Shown here: positions 49,405-59,859 of the stretch, one piece after another
Layout of the letters: every line of letters starts with the position of its first letter
Numbering within the stretch: the stretch's first letter is position 1
From: Aldrovandia affinis
Lineage: Eukaryota > Chordata > Actinopteri > Notacanthiformes > Halosauridae
Direction of reading: 5' to 3'
NCBI GenBank assembly: GCA_029706075.1
Contig: JAINUG010000023.1
Location: 3,462,447 to 3,526,446, forward strand
DNA: 64,000 nucleotides
Translations under genes and position numbers: made by a program
The notes under the pieces: generated by a model
What the model saw: the letters and a program-made list of their open reading frames with translations, nothing else
What the model was told of the DNA's origin: nothing
Database searches by the model: none

Positions 49405-49660
49405 TTGCACACTTAAAGAGGAGGACACTAACAGAGTGCTTCACACTTAATGATATTATCAGGGGATTTCACACTTAAGGACAGGGACATTAGCATGGCA
49501 TTTAACACTTAAAAATTAGGATGTTTGTAGGGCATTTCACACAATGATATTATCAGGCTAGTTCACACTTAAGGACGGGGATATTAGCATGGTATTTAAC
49601 ACATAAAAATGAGGATATTAGAATGGTTTTTCACACTTAAGGATGTGGGTAATAGTAAGA
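49405..49660 (+). repeat. Degenerate tandem repeat, about 8 units of 26-35 bp
   Basis: Each unit starts with TTCACACTTAA or TTTAACACTTAA and continues with GGACAGGGACATTAGCATGG-like sequence. Two unit types alternate, giving a roughly 135-bp higher-order period that occurs about twice. An old, diverged minisatellite. Confidence 0.75.
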
Positions 49661-49837
49661 CATAGACCATTCCCTGATCTTACTGTATGCAAACTTTGCC
49701 CAAATAAGTCTTTGCTTTCCAACGAGGAGCTGGAGTGACAGCCATAGTTCACTCCATTAAAATGCCACCTGCCCAGCTGTGTCCTGTGTGCCCCATTACG
49801 AAACCACGCCACGGACACAAAGCCCACAGCCCCTATA

Positions 49838-50050
49838 ATCAAATCAAATCAAATTGATTTGTATAGCGCTTTTCACAATAGAATTGTCACAAAACGCTTA
49901 ACAGAGGGGGAACCCAGGCCTAGACCCCCCCAAAAGCAAGCCTAAAGGCAACAGTGGCAAGGAAAAACTCCCTTGGTAGGGAGAAACCTTGGGAGGAACC
50001 AGACTAAAAAGGGGGGGAGCCCATCCTCTTCTGGCCGGCACAGGGTATGT
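49838..50050 (-). mobile_element. LINE 3'-end repeat (L2/Rex type)
   Basis: Inverted relative of 10757-10919. On the minus strand it contains GGAAGAGGATGGGC, GGTTTCTCCCTACCAAGGGA, GTTTTTCCTTGCCACTGTTG and GCGCTATACAAATC, and ends in an AATTTGATTTGATTTGATT tail. No coding part is attached. Confidence 0.65.
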
Positions 50051-50084
50051 AAAAAAACCAAAAAAGACCATGTCATGGTCAGTC

Positions 50085-50870
50085 CAAGGTGTATAAGAAC
50101 ATAAGAACATAAGAATACATAATGATGAGAACGCTGTTCCGTTGACGCCCATTTTCTTGGCTCATCATGTCCTAATCTAAAGAACATCTAGTACTACATC
50201 TAGCCTGGACTTGAATAGCCCGTGTTTTTTTTGTTTGTTTCTGCCTCTACTACCTGACCTGGCAAGCTGTTCCAGGCATTGACAACTCTCTGTGTAAAGA
50301 AAACTTCCTAATATCTGTGCGGAATTTGCCTTTAACTAATTTCCACCTGTGGCCTCTTGTTCTGCTGACCCCACTTATCTTAAAAAATCTTTGGTATTTT
50401 ACTTTGTTAATCCCTTTTAGGAATTTAAAAACCTCAATCAAATCCCCCCTAAGTCTGCGTTTGCTAAGTTTAAATAAATTGAGTGCCTTAAGTCTATCAT
50501 CATAACTTTTACCTTTCATACCAGGTATCAGTTTAGTTGCCCTTCTTTGGACTTTTTCAAGAGCTTCAATATCTCTCTTGTAGTGCGGTGCCCAGAACTG
50601 CACACAGTATTCTAAGTGCGGTCTGACAAAGGCGTTATATAACATTAATATAACCTCCTTTGATTTGTACTCTATACTTTTTGCTATGTATCCCAGCATC
50701 CTGTTGGCTTTTTTCACTGCTGTCGCACTACTAACTTTTCTCCTCCCATAAAATACTCCTGTCTAATGTTTTTATTTCCCACATGCATTACTTTACATTT
50801 AGCAATATTGAACGTCATCTGCCATGTATCTGCCCATTTTTGGATTTTGTTTAAATTGATAGCAGTGTAT
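50085..50870 (-). pseudogene. CR1-type LINE: RT C-terminal part and 3' tail
   Basis: The minus-strand frame 50717-50250 (155 codons) has NRMLGYIAKSIEYKSKEVIL, FVRPHLEYCVQFWAPHYKRD, LEKVQRRATKLIPGM and RRLRGDLIEVFKFL, typical of the CR1 region after RT. Upstream, across a frameshift, WADTWQMTFNIAKCKVMHVGN (about 50855-50790) precedes it. The 3' end is short and finishes in tandem TTCTTATG octamers (50090-50113), the hallmark of CR1 insertions. The 5' truncation falls after the catalytic YADD. Inactive. Confidence 0.9.
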
Positions 50871-51192
50871 AGTCAGTATAAGCAGCATGTCATGTGCAGG
50901 GAGTCTGCATCAAAAGCATGTGAGTCTCGACCACTTCCACAAAGCAGGTCCCCTTCTTCGTCACGGCTCTCAGCACCTGTGACAGGCTGAACTTGACTCG
51001 CTCAGTTCATTCATCACACGGTCATATCCACAGAGATCCTTCATTACGGGAGGTGCTATTATAGGGCTTTTCCTCTCTCATGCCCCACGGGGCAGCTGGT
51101 AAAGGCTCTAGGGTGGCTGGTAAAGCTGGCCAATCCCTTACTGTCTATTTCCCACCAGGAAACCTCAGGGCCCTTAAAGGCCTACTTCAAAG

Positions 51193-51200
51193 GTCTAGCT
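51193..51200. repeat. Left 8-bp target duplication
   Basis: GTCTAGCT, repeated exactly at 51496-51503. Confidence 0.9.
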
Positions 51201-51495
51201 CAGGGGTGGGCAAGGATGGCCGTATCCGTTTCTGGATTTCATGCCAACTTCTGCTCTTAATTATTTAATTAATCATTTATGTGATCTGACATTTTAGCTA
51301 CATTTCTTCATAAGCCCATGAATGTCAGCTGAAGATTGTTCTTGTGTTCCCATATGAAACATGTTACTGTGGCCTAATCTACAAGTAAACCAGCATTGGC
51401 GTATCCAACTAATTTGCTAATTGAGCCAGGGTAATTGGTAGAAATAAAAACCTGCATACACAACGGCCCTCCAGGACCGGAATTGCCCACCCCTG
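51201..51495. mobile_element. hAT-type MITE, 295 bp
   Basis: Perfect 13-bp terminal inverted repeats (CAGGGGTGGGCAA and its inverse) flanked by a perfect 8-bp direct duplication, the signature of hAT transposition. The sub-terminal GGCCCTCCAGGACCGGAATT region near the right end is also partly mirrored on the left. It is AT-rich inside with no coding capacity. Intact ends suggest it could still be mobilised if a partner transposase exists. Confidence 0.92.
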
Positions 51496-51503
51496 GTCTA
51501 GCT

Positions 51504-53574
51504 ACATCCTCCTGCTTCTAACTACCCGTGAGACACAAAGCCCATGTCATTCTCTTTGCACTGGACTGGAGCAATTTACATTGTCCTGGCTCAATAAAAC
51601 ATTAAAACATTATTGACTACTTACATGCATAAATCCAGGCAGTAAATTACTGTATAAATATAATATCTCTTTAGCACTCCCCGTCCTACTCATCTGCTGT
51701 AGTTCCACAGGTAGAGAGATAATCATCACCTGGAACAATATGAAGCATAACACACACGACCAATGTAGCGCTTGACATTATTTCATAAATACTAATCTCA
51801 TTCGGTCTTAAACATGCTTCCTGCATCCGCATGCTTGCACACCGGGGCAAGGACAGCCGACACAAACCGCAAAAATAGTCTCGAAAACATTCGCTTTCAG
51901 GTACCCACAAGCACCTTGATATTTCAGCATAAACGATGTGCAAAGAATAACAGTGTTTTAACCAAATTGGGAGTCTGCGGCAGCCTTTGTGTGCGCTCAA
52001 AAACTGTGTGGCTTTCTGATATGAGAGATATTGCCCCAGACAACAGCAGGACCTTCACTCCCCTCAATCAGAGTGCGGTGTGAAAAAGCCATCCATTTCA
52101 TCCTGACGATTTCCATTTCAATCTACTATTCAACAGCCTTGATGGAGAGAATGTCATTTATACCAGCGATTGCTTATGCAGGGCACCAGGCCCGTCTGCT
52201 CATAAATCACCTGCACAAGGTGAGAAATGCGAGAAGCGGCTTTGCAGAGCACCATCTTTTTCAAATCTGTTCTTACGGTGTGCTGCCTGCCTACCTCTCT
52301 CAGTTCTCTTTCAACTCAAACAACGTTAAATCACAAGTGAAATGCGAAATATGAAATTTCTTTGTTCTTGTATTTGCCACCAACCACTTTCCAAGTGCAG
52401 GAAAGTCAACACAAAAATGGCACATTACAGTAAAATGGCTACTGAAGGACACAGGTATAAAATATGCAAGACGATAGTGTTTTGGGGTGGGTTTCATGTG
52501 CCCAGGCTGGTCAGGTTACTCCTGCACCAGCTCTGCCCAATGCCAGCAAACGATATGCCTCTCCTCCCGATACCGTGCGGCCAGAAGTGTGGAAAACAGT
52601 CTCTGGCTTGTGGGCGAGAACATGGGGGGAGAGTGCACTCTTCTGCTGCAGTGATCCTCGCGTGGGAGCGTTGGCACAGCGATGACTCAAGGAGCAGAAT
52701 TGGCAATTCTAAATTGGAGTCGGGGAAGAAATGTACAAAAAAACTAAGCTCCCGACCATCGCATCGCATTTCCTTCAGCTGGTTCTGCGCCTCTGATCGA
52801 GTGCAGGGATCTATTGTCTTTTGTCAGATTTGCTTTTAATTGACAAAATCACCATCCAAGACATCTTAATTAAGCGCACTGATCATAAATCATAATCATA
52901 AAATCTACTTTGACCGAAAAGATTTAAAGGTCTCTTCAGACAAATCTTCCCCACAGAATGAAGTCAAATCACTAAAGTAGTGTGCATACTGTTAAAATAT
53001 TTCAGCAGATAAAGATGGGGAAAATGTCAACCAAAAGTACTTCTTATCGATCTTCTAAAGCATTCACACTTTCACGCAAATTAAGTGTTAAATCTGCCCC
53101 TTCAAAGGAATCAAACAAAGTTGTGTGTATTGCCCTTTTTCAGACAATACACACAGCTAATGTAACCACGTGGAATTATGGCATTGTGGAATGGCCGTGG
53201 TTTGGTCATGGTGTTTGTCTTACGTTAACTTGATATTCTGGCGGCCTACGCTAGCACGCAGTGAGGCCATGTTATTGACGAGGCTTCTTCACACCTCACC
53301 CTGACATCACGATGATGGAATTTGATATTGAGGGATGAATATTTCATATCAGACTGCCTTGCCTCTTCTGGCAGGAACGTGATCACTGCGATGACATGGG
53401 GGCAGCAGGAGCTCCCCACCCACAGAACCTGCATTAATGCATTAGTGCTTTTCACAATTGTAAATGTGTGTAAATGATATCATTATAATCCAGAATTATT
53501 TTTAAATTATTAAAGTAATGTCATGGTCTTGTGCATAGACACTGAACCCTACTACCTTAAGTAAGTATAGTATT
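51504..53574. other. Non-coding stretch
   Basis: A 165-codon frame at 52342-52839 (+) is the longest outside transposons. It has no motif I recognise and overlaps frames on the other strand, so it is probably chance. Nothing else noticed. Confidence 0.35.
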
Positions 53575-53733
53575 ACACACACACTACACACTACACACAC
53601 ACACACACACACACATTAGGCTTTATAACTTTTACAGCTACATGCACCACACACACACACACACACACACAGTTTTATCACTTTTACAGCTATAGGTACA
53701 TACACCACACACACACACACACACACACACGCA
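53575..53733. repeat. Three AC microsatellites in a duplicated unit
   Basis: AC tracts at about 53575-53614, 53648-53672 and 53706-53731 are separated by two related spacers sharing TTTTACAGCTA and a CATGCAC/CATACAC end. The array is thus a tandem duplication of AC tract plus spacer. Confidence 0.9.
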
Positions 53734-54559
53734 CAAAGTTAGGCATTAGCTCTCTCTGAGATCTAGAGTGTACTTATTTTTCCAGCAGTAGCTATGGTGA
53801 TTTTGATAAACATATTCTGGAGTCAAGTGGAGGGTCACACAGCTGTTGTCATTATATATGCAAATTCAATGTCTTCCTGTCTACAAGAAGATACAATATA
53901 TTAAAATGAATAATAAGGCTGTTATACCTCTCTTGTTGACAAAGGAGAGACATGACACAACTGCTCTGATACAAACTGATGAACCTTCAGTGGATGGACA
54001 AAAAAAAAAACAGAGAGCAACTGGGGGACGGGCAGGACAGGTTTCAGCACAACCCCAAAACTGACTTTTAAAAACAGCGTTGAACACTCTAACAGTGAAC
54101 AAAGATTACATTCATTTCAACCCGGCTCCAATATGAAATCTCATAGCCACCGTGGAAAGCGATCAGTTGTGCCGCTTGGAGAGTGGTTTCACCTTGCAGT
54201 GTGACGCTGACGGGGGCGCTATAATGACTCACTCACGGGCGATTTCTCGGCCAGCATGGTTTCGTCACGCATGCACACGCACATTAACGTTGGGTGGATT
54301 GGTGGCTGTGCTCTTGGGTGTACCACACAAGCAGTGGTGTCGCTGGATGCCTTTCTGGCAAAGGTCAAATAAAAAATGGATGAAGTGACGCTGGCCCATT
54401 CATGCCATTGATTTTCTGACCAAAGAGCTGTAGCTAAATTATTTCTTAATAGCTGTTAGTAATAAAAGGGCTTGTAAATAAAATACGCCTTACAGAGAGC
54501 GTCCATAATTACAGTGTCTGGAACAGTCCCACTGCCAGTGCAATGTGTAGCGGAGGTAG
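53734..54559. other. Non-coding stretch
   Basis: No recognisable feature apart from a ten-A run at 54000-54010. Confidence 0.4.
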
Positions 54560-54648
54560 GTCTGCTCGCTGGAGTTTCGAACCGAGGCCTCAGCTGGGCC
54601 GCACCGCACAACAAGAGACACGATTAGCCAGCTGAGCTAAAGACCCAG
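54560..54648 (-). mobile_element. tRNA-like SINE head remnant
   Basis: Minus strand: A-box-like TTAGCTCAGCTGGCTAATCG and B-box-like GGTTCGAAACTCC lie about 43 bases apart. The outer bases can pair partly as an acceptor stem (GGGTCT with AGACCT). The T-stem does not pair properly, so I read it as a SINE head or tRNA pseudogene rather than a functional tRNA. Confidence 0.45.
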
Positions 54649-56035
54649 GTGCCTGGCCACTGATCACAGTCTTACTGCTTCTCAAGGGGTTACATCACAT
54701 CCTGCAGCGGACGCTCACGCGCTTAACTCACGTCTCTGAGCTCCGCTACTCACGCATTACGCGGACTTGTAACGGTGCAAACGTTAGGGACACAAACACA
54801 CACTCACCCGGTTAGGGGATGTGAACACACAACCACACTCTTAGCTCAAATTCACGCACCTTGATGCACACCTTTAAGCACAGTACAGGCCACAGAGTAC
54901 TACAGGAGAAAGCTAGCGCAGATCGGTAGCCTGTGGGCACCTGGAATTTTGTTGAACTAATTAGACTAACAAGGAACTGATGCAGCGGTACCTTGAGGAT
55001 CTCTGGGTCAGAGTAACCCCCCCTGTGGCAGGACAAGGCTGGCTGTAATCATCACAGGCTAATGACACAGCCCGGACTCAAACATGCAACGCTGTCATCC
55101 CCTGTAGCTGTCATAACACGCCTTCAGATGTGCTCAATCTCACCCCGGAACAACTGTGAAACATCCCCCTAATGATGGAGCTATCACAGGAACACTATAG
55201 CCCAAGATTAGCCAATTCATTATAGATAAGGGGTCATGAAAGAGCAGTGTCGGTCTCCAGATAACAATCTGAACCATCTGCGCTCAGGGGTTTCAGTGCC
55301 CTGAACACGCTGAACAACAGAGAATGTCTGCATTTCCACTGCACAGGAAATTCAACATAGTTCAGTTTCCATCAAAGGTACTGAGTTCCTAATTACTCAC
55401 ACACATACATGGTTCAAAAAACATCACAGAGCAATGACCACACACAAGATTAAAGGCATTGTGTGCGTCGGGAACCTTTTTTATTTTTTTTCACGACGCT
55501 AAGATGTTACAAAGCTGCTTATTTGATTAGTGCTGATTAGAATTTAATAGCTGTTCTCAAAACCAGATGACCTCTACCTTGTTTATTTAGAGGATAAATA
55601 GCTGCTGGGTAGGATTAGAAATCCCTACCAAATTAATTCCCTTCTCATTTCTTTTGAAGTTCAGCTATGCTGCGTTTTAGAAGTTCAGCTATGCTGCACC
55701 ATGGTGTCATTTGCCCTCTGCTATTGACCTCACTCAACTTCCCATCAACTCAATTAACTGACTGCATTAAGCTTCCATTTCCTACCCCCATTGTTTGACA
55801 GTTCTGATAAGAGCCTTTCCCCCAAAAGTACAAAAACATCTTAATCAGAGCTTCTAATGCAGTCGGTACACTGTGACAATTCCAGAAAAAAAGAAACGCA
55901 ATATGGAAATACTATGAAGACACATTGCCTTTAATCCATCGTCTCCCTGGTTTGTGCTTCGCACCTGTACGTACATGTTAGTTCATTGTACACATGTTCT
56001 GATAGATCACATTACAATGGACACCTTTTTATAAA
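54649..56035. other. Non-coding stretch
   Basis: A 17-bp duplication, AGAAGTTCAGCTATGCTGC-like, lies near 55658-55698 (TTCAGCTATGCTGC twice). No gene recognised. Confidence 0.4.
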
Positions 56036-56190
56036 TATTTTTTTATACGCCATTTAGCAGATGCTTTTATCCAAAAAGACAGTAGTGAATGCATACATTT
56101 TTCAGTATATGTGGTCCCTGTGGGAATTGAACCCACAACCTAAGTGTTGTCAATGCCATGCTCTACCTACTGAGCCACACAAAACAACCT
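56036..56190 (-). mobile_element. tRNA-derived SINE with L2-type tail
   Basis: Full head-to-tail copy of the SINE type at 8295: A box GGCTCAGTAGGTAGAGC and B box GGGTTCAATTCCC on the minus strand. The ATACTGAAAAATGTATGCAT body and the tail reading GGATAAAAGCATCTGCTAAA then TGGCGTA follow. The tail has lost the GTAAGTCGCTT part. Confidence 0.85.
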
Positions 56191-56579
56191 ACCTACATTT
56201 ATTGTAAACTTGCTCAAAATGATTCAATCTCTGATGAGATGGCGAGTGGTGATGGTGAAGTCAAGACACACGGCACAATACATAGAACACCTAACACTTT
56301 ACATCTATCAGCAGCACACTGAGCTCATGAGAACAGAACAGGCTGGAGGGTATAGACCAACAAGTGCACATGTGCGCATGGGCCCAAAGCCCAAATCAAC
56401 TCAATGGACATGCTGAAATATCCACACACTGAATTATTACAGCGTTTGGCAGAAGTACTCACCCCCGTGCAGTTGTCTGATGCGCTGTGGCCATGGTCCC
56501 CACAGGCATGGAGAGATGCTGTCACTCACATGATGACCCACATGACTGTTCTCCATCACTGGGCAGGAAAACACACAAC

Positions 56580-56852
56580 AATGAACAGGGTCCATCTACA
56601 CTGCACAAATTTACTCACACACACACACATGCACACACTCACACACACACACACACACTCACTCAAAACTCTGAACAGGGTCCATCTACAGTGCACAACT
56701 TTACTCACACACGCACGCATGCACACACACACTCACACACACACTCTCACAGACACTCATACACTCACACACTCTCTCACACACTCTCTCACACACACTC
56801 ACACTCAAAACCCTGAACAGGGTCCATCTACAGTGCACAACTTTACTCATTA
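56580..56852 (+). repeat. Three-copy repeat with expanding CA tracts
   Basis: The block AACAGGGTCCATCTACA(C/G)TGCACAA(A/C)TTTACTCA occurs at about 56584, 56677 and 56815. The spacers are CA-rich tracts of different length and pattern, including CACTCA and CTCTCTCACA variants. This indicates tandem duplication of about 90-140 bp followed by CA expansion. Confidence 0.9.
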
Positions 56853-57666
56853 CTGAAGTTCTGTTTTACATAAACAACATGATTACCTAATTTTAGCTCA
56901 AGTAATATTTTTTTTCAATGTGAGTGATACATTGCAACATTTCCCTTGATTTATTCTGGGGGATCTGAACTCACATAATTGGTTTGATACGCGATGATAA
57001 CTTTGAGGATAAAACTCATAGTGTGAGGAGTAATATCAATCCACACAGACTGTGAGTCAGTGAGTCAGAGACAAGATAAACACTTTCAGGAACATTTTCC
57101 TTCAATCAGTTTGTGTTTCAACTAACTAATGTAATGTCAATTCAGAATGTCTGAAATTCGCTAAAAGCAAAGATCAGTGATATGATCCTGACTGCTTTTA
57201 ATTGCATGTGCATTTTTACTTGTCAAATAAATCAAACAATAAAACAAGTCAGTCTATTTAGGTACCAAATCGATCTTTATTGGGTGGACGTGTACATTAT
57301 GGTTTTGGTTTTTATCATTGAGTTTAGTTAATTTAAAACAAATACCACTTTATTTCAAATGTGTTATATATTTTAGTTGTAGCTATGGTATTAGAGATAT
57401 AAAGCACTTCATGCCAAACCATACACAAGAATATATGGAGCTTCAGGCGTTGTTACAGAACCAAGTCACCACCCCGGCCGGGCCATATATTCTGGTTCAT
57501 TCACACCACATCAGGGTTTATTATGGGGTATCCCATAACAGTTGGCTAAATATGAAACTTGCAATTTATACTAGAGTTCTAAATGTCCTTTTTAAGCGTT
57601 CATAGCCATTGTTATAAATCATTTACAATGGGAGCTTGGTAATGGTGGCAGTTCATTCTGCTTCAG
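56853..57666. other. Non-coding stretch
   Basis: No recognisable feature. Confidence 0.4.
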
Positions 57667-57770
57667 AGAGGAACTGCAGGCTCGCCTGGACTGCGTGGCG
57701 AACGATCGCGTGGCCACTCAGCTCGTGGAGCTGATTTACAAGGGCGTCACGCGGGCAATGAGCAGACAAA
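57667..57770 (+). other. Candidate unidentified coding exon
   Basis: A pyrimidine-containing tract ending TTCTGCTTCAG leads into a GC-rich segment unlike its AT-rich surroundings. One frame reads EELQARLDCVANDRVATQLV, then ELIYKGVTRAMSRQ, with strong third-position G/C bias and no repeats. A possible donor AAA/GTGATG follows at 57771. The frame stays open past the donor to 57973. The peptide looks like an amphipathic helical segment, but I cannot place it in a family. It may be a host exon, an unrecognised transposon piece, or chance. Confidence 0.3.
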
Positions 57771-58731
57771 GTGATGAGGACGCGGATTTATATCTTCGTA
57801 TATATCTGAATTTCTCATCGAGAGCGTATTTGAAAGCGCGAGGGCATAAGCCAATCTTCAGATTGCCACACAGCAGCACAGGCATTCGGGTCCAAAGAAG
57901 AATTTCCGCTTGGAAGCCGATTGTCTTAAAGGCTCATCTCTACACCACACTTTTCTTTTCTTTTTTCAAATGAATTTGACCTTGTCACAATCAAAAGATC
58001 CCCTCCATTGTGAGTTTATCGAAGCTGACGTTGTCTCACATTCATTTCAAACCCTTTGTGTTATTCAGCAGCTAATCGGGGAGCCAGTCGGTACATCTTC
58101 ATTTCCAAACATGTCGCCCGAAGTGAATAATAAACGGCCGCTCTCAGCATGTGAAGTGACAGCTGATACCAGGCCACGGTGACGTCTGAAAATTCTGACC
58201 TCAGCCGACAATCTTGTGTTTCCTGCTACCGTGACCGTCCATGGAGAATTAACCCCCATTGCTCCTATCCATGCTTTTAAATCTACCGCAAAGTCAAAGT
58301 ATGCATAGATTAAAATGAGTCATACAATAATCACTTCAAATTAACATCACTCAAGATGCCACCACAAGCAGTTGAACTAATGAAAATACATTCCAAGACT
58401 GAGCATGTCCAACAGATGAACTTCTGCGAGTTTGATGACCTAAATATAAAAAGGGAACTCTATGTATATTTAGGCACCCATACAAATCTGATTTGAAAAA
58501 AGTGGGCTGGAATACCAGCCCTGTTGATAAACAATTGACTAACTTATATTTTGAAGATACATAAAAGTACAATATACAAACAAGCAGAAATAATGAACAC
58601 AAACTCAATTTTGGGCAATTTTGTCAGCCAGTCTTCTCGCAGCTAGCTAGGAGAGTATCCAACTATGGATGGTCAACCAGTTTTCGGGCACAATCCCAGA
58701 AGAGCTCTCAGCTGGACTCTGAGTCCATGAG
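57771..58731. other. Non-coding stretch
   Basis: No recognisable feature; overlapping short frames only. Confidence 0.4.
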
Positions 58732-58884
58732 TATATATATGCCATTTATCAGACGGTTTTATCCAAAGCGACTTACAGTAGTGAATGCATACATTTTTCA
58801 GCATATGTGATCCCAATGGGAATCGAACCCACAACTTAAGTTCTTAGAGCTTAGAGCCACACAGAACCACACAAAGCCACACAG
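58732..58884 (-). mobile_element. tRNA-derived SINE with L2-type tail
   Basis: Minus strand: B box GGGTTCGATTCCC, a body with ATGCTGAAAAATGTATGCAT and the tail GTAAGTCGCTTTGGATAAAA. The head is rearranged, with GTGTGGCTTTGTGTGGTTC repeated, hinting at the same head instability that built the array at 47389-48002. Confidence 0.85.
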
Positions 58885-58929
58885 TAAGATGATTTGTGTG
58901 GTGGAGCAACAGAATAGTGTCAGGATTTC

Positions 58930-59845
58930 CCTGCTGGCTCAAAAAGATCTTAGTCTCTGGAGGACTTAAACCCTCTGTTTGCACTTTGGCGCATATAATA
59001 TAAATCCCCATGACTGCTCCAGGACTGTGCTCCATCAGTCTGTGCACCCAGGTATTTGAATGTGGTATGAATGGTAGGAATGCTTAATGGGAGAATGACT
59101 GGGACCTTATGAGTGCCCTGTGTGGCCCCAAAGATGAGCTCCTCCATTTTTTAAGACGCTGATGATCAAGCCATTTTGGTCACACCATTCTGTTCACACT
59201 ATCCAGGTAAGAGCCAGAATCTTCCCCTGGCTTCAGCAGTGCACCTAAAGCGGAGCCATCTTAGAATTGAATGACGTAATGGTTAATGACATAATGGTTA
59301 GGCACGTCGACAGTAGTAATTAGTATAAAGTGTAAACATGGGAGAGCTCACACCCCCTCTTGGGGAGCAGCGCAGGTGGTCGTCACCATGGAAGACAGAG
59401 CAGCGCTGTTGACTCACACACACTGCAGTCTGTTGATGAGGAAGGAACTGTGCCAGGGGATGAGAATTGGATTGACCCGTAACTGATGCATTTTGAAGAT
59501 AAGGATGTCTGGTTGAACTGTATTGAAAAGCACCCTGCCATGGGCCTTTGGTCCATCCAGATGCTTTGTGACGAGGTTACAACACACCTCTCCTCCATGC
59601 TGTGCTTTCACTGACGTGCAAACTGATCGGGGTCAAGTTTGTCCTGTACTACCCTGGAGAGCAGGTGTGAGACAATTCTCTCCAGGGACTTCATCAGGAC
59701 AGATGTCAATGCCTTCCTTGGAGCAATGTTTCTTGGGAACTGGGAAAATCTGAGAGGTTTTCCAAATGTTGGGTACAGTGTGCATGTCCAAAGAATGCTG
59801 GAAAATCTTATCAATTTTAAGATGAATGCACTAATGTTGTCTTAC
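58930..59845 (-). pseudogene. Old jockey/CR1-group LINE, RT portion (left flank of nested insertion)
   Basis: Minus-strand frames between 59845 and 58940 give, in order: IFPVPKKHCSKEG, ALTSVLMKSLERIVSHLL, KLDPDQFA, HLDGPKAHGRVLFNTVQPDI, then after a gap TTFKYLGAQ. These are consecutive RT blocks of a LINE in the same group as the + element beside it. They are heavily decayed, with many frameshifts and a missing catalytic FADD segment. Its upstream half lies beyond the inserted LINE, at 61409-61960. Confidence 0.75.
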
Positions 59846-59859
59846 GTGCATTAGCCCCC

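Noticed and set aside
52342-52839. 165-codon open frame as a host gene
   Set aside because: No motif or domain visible, overlapping frames on both strands. Probably chance.
54560-54648. Functional tRNA gene
   Set aside because: A and B boxes are recognisable, but the T-stem does not pair and no clean cloverleaf can be drawn. Better read as a SINE head. The heads at 8295, 10277 and 45815 were also rejected as tRNA genes.
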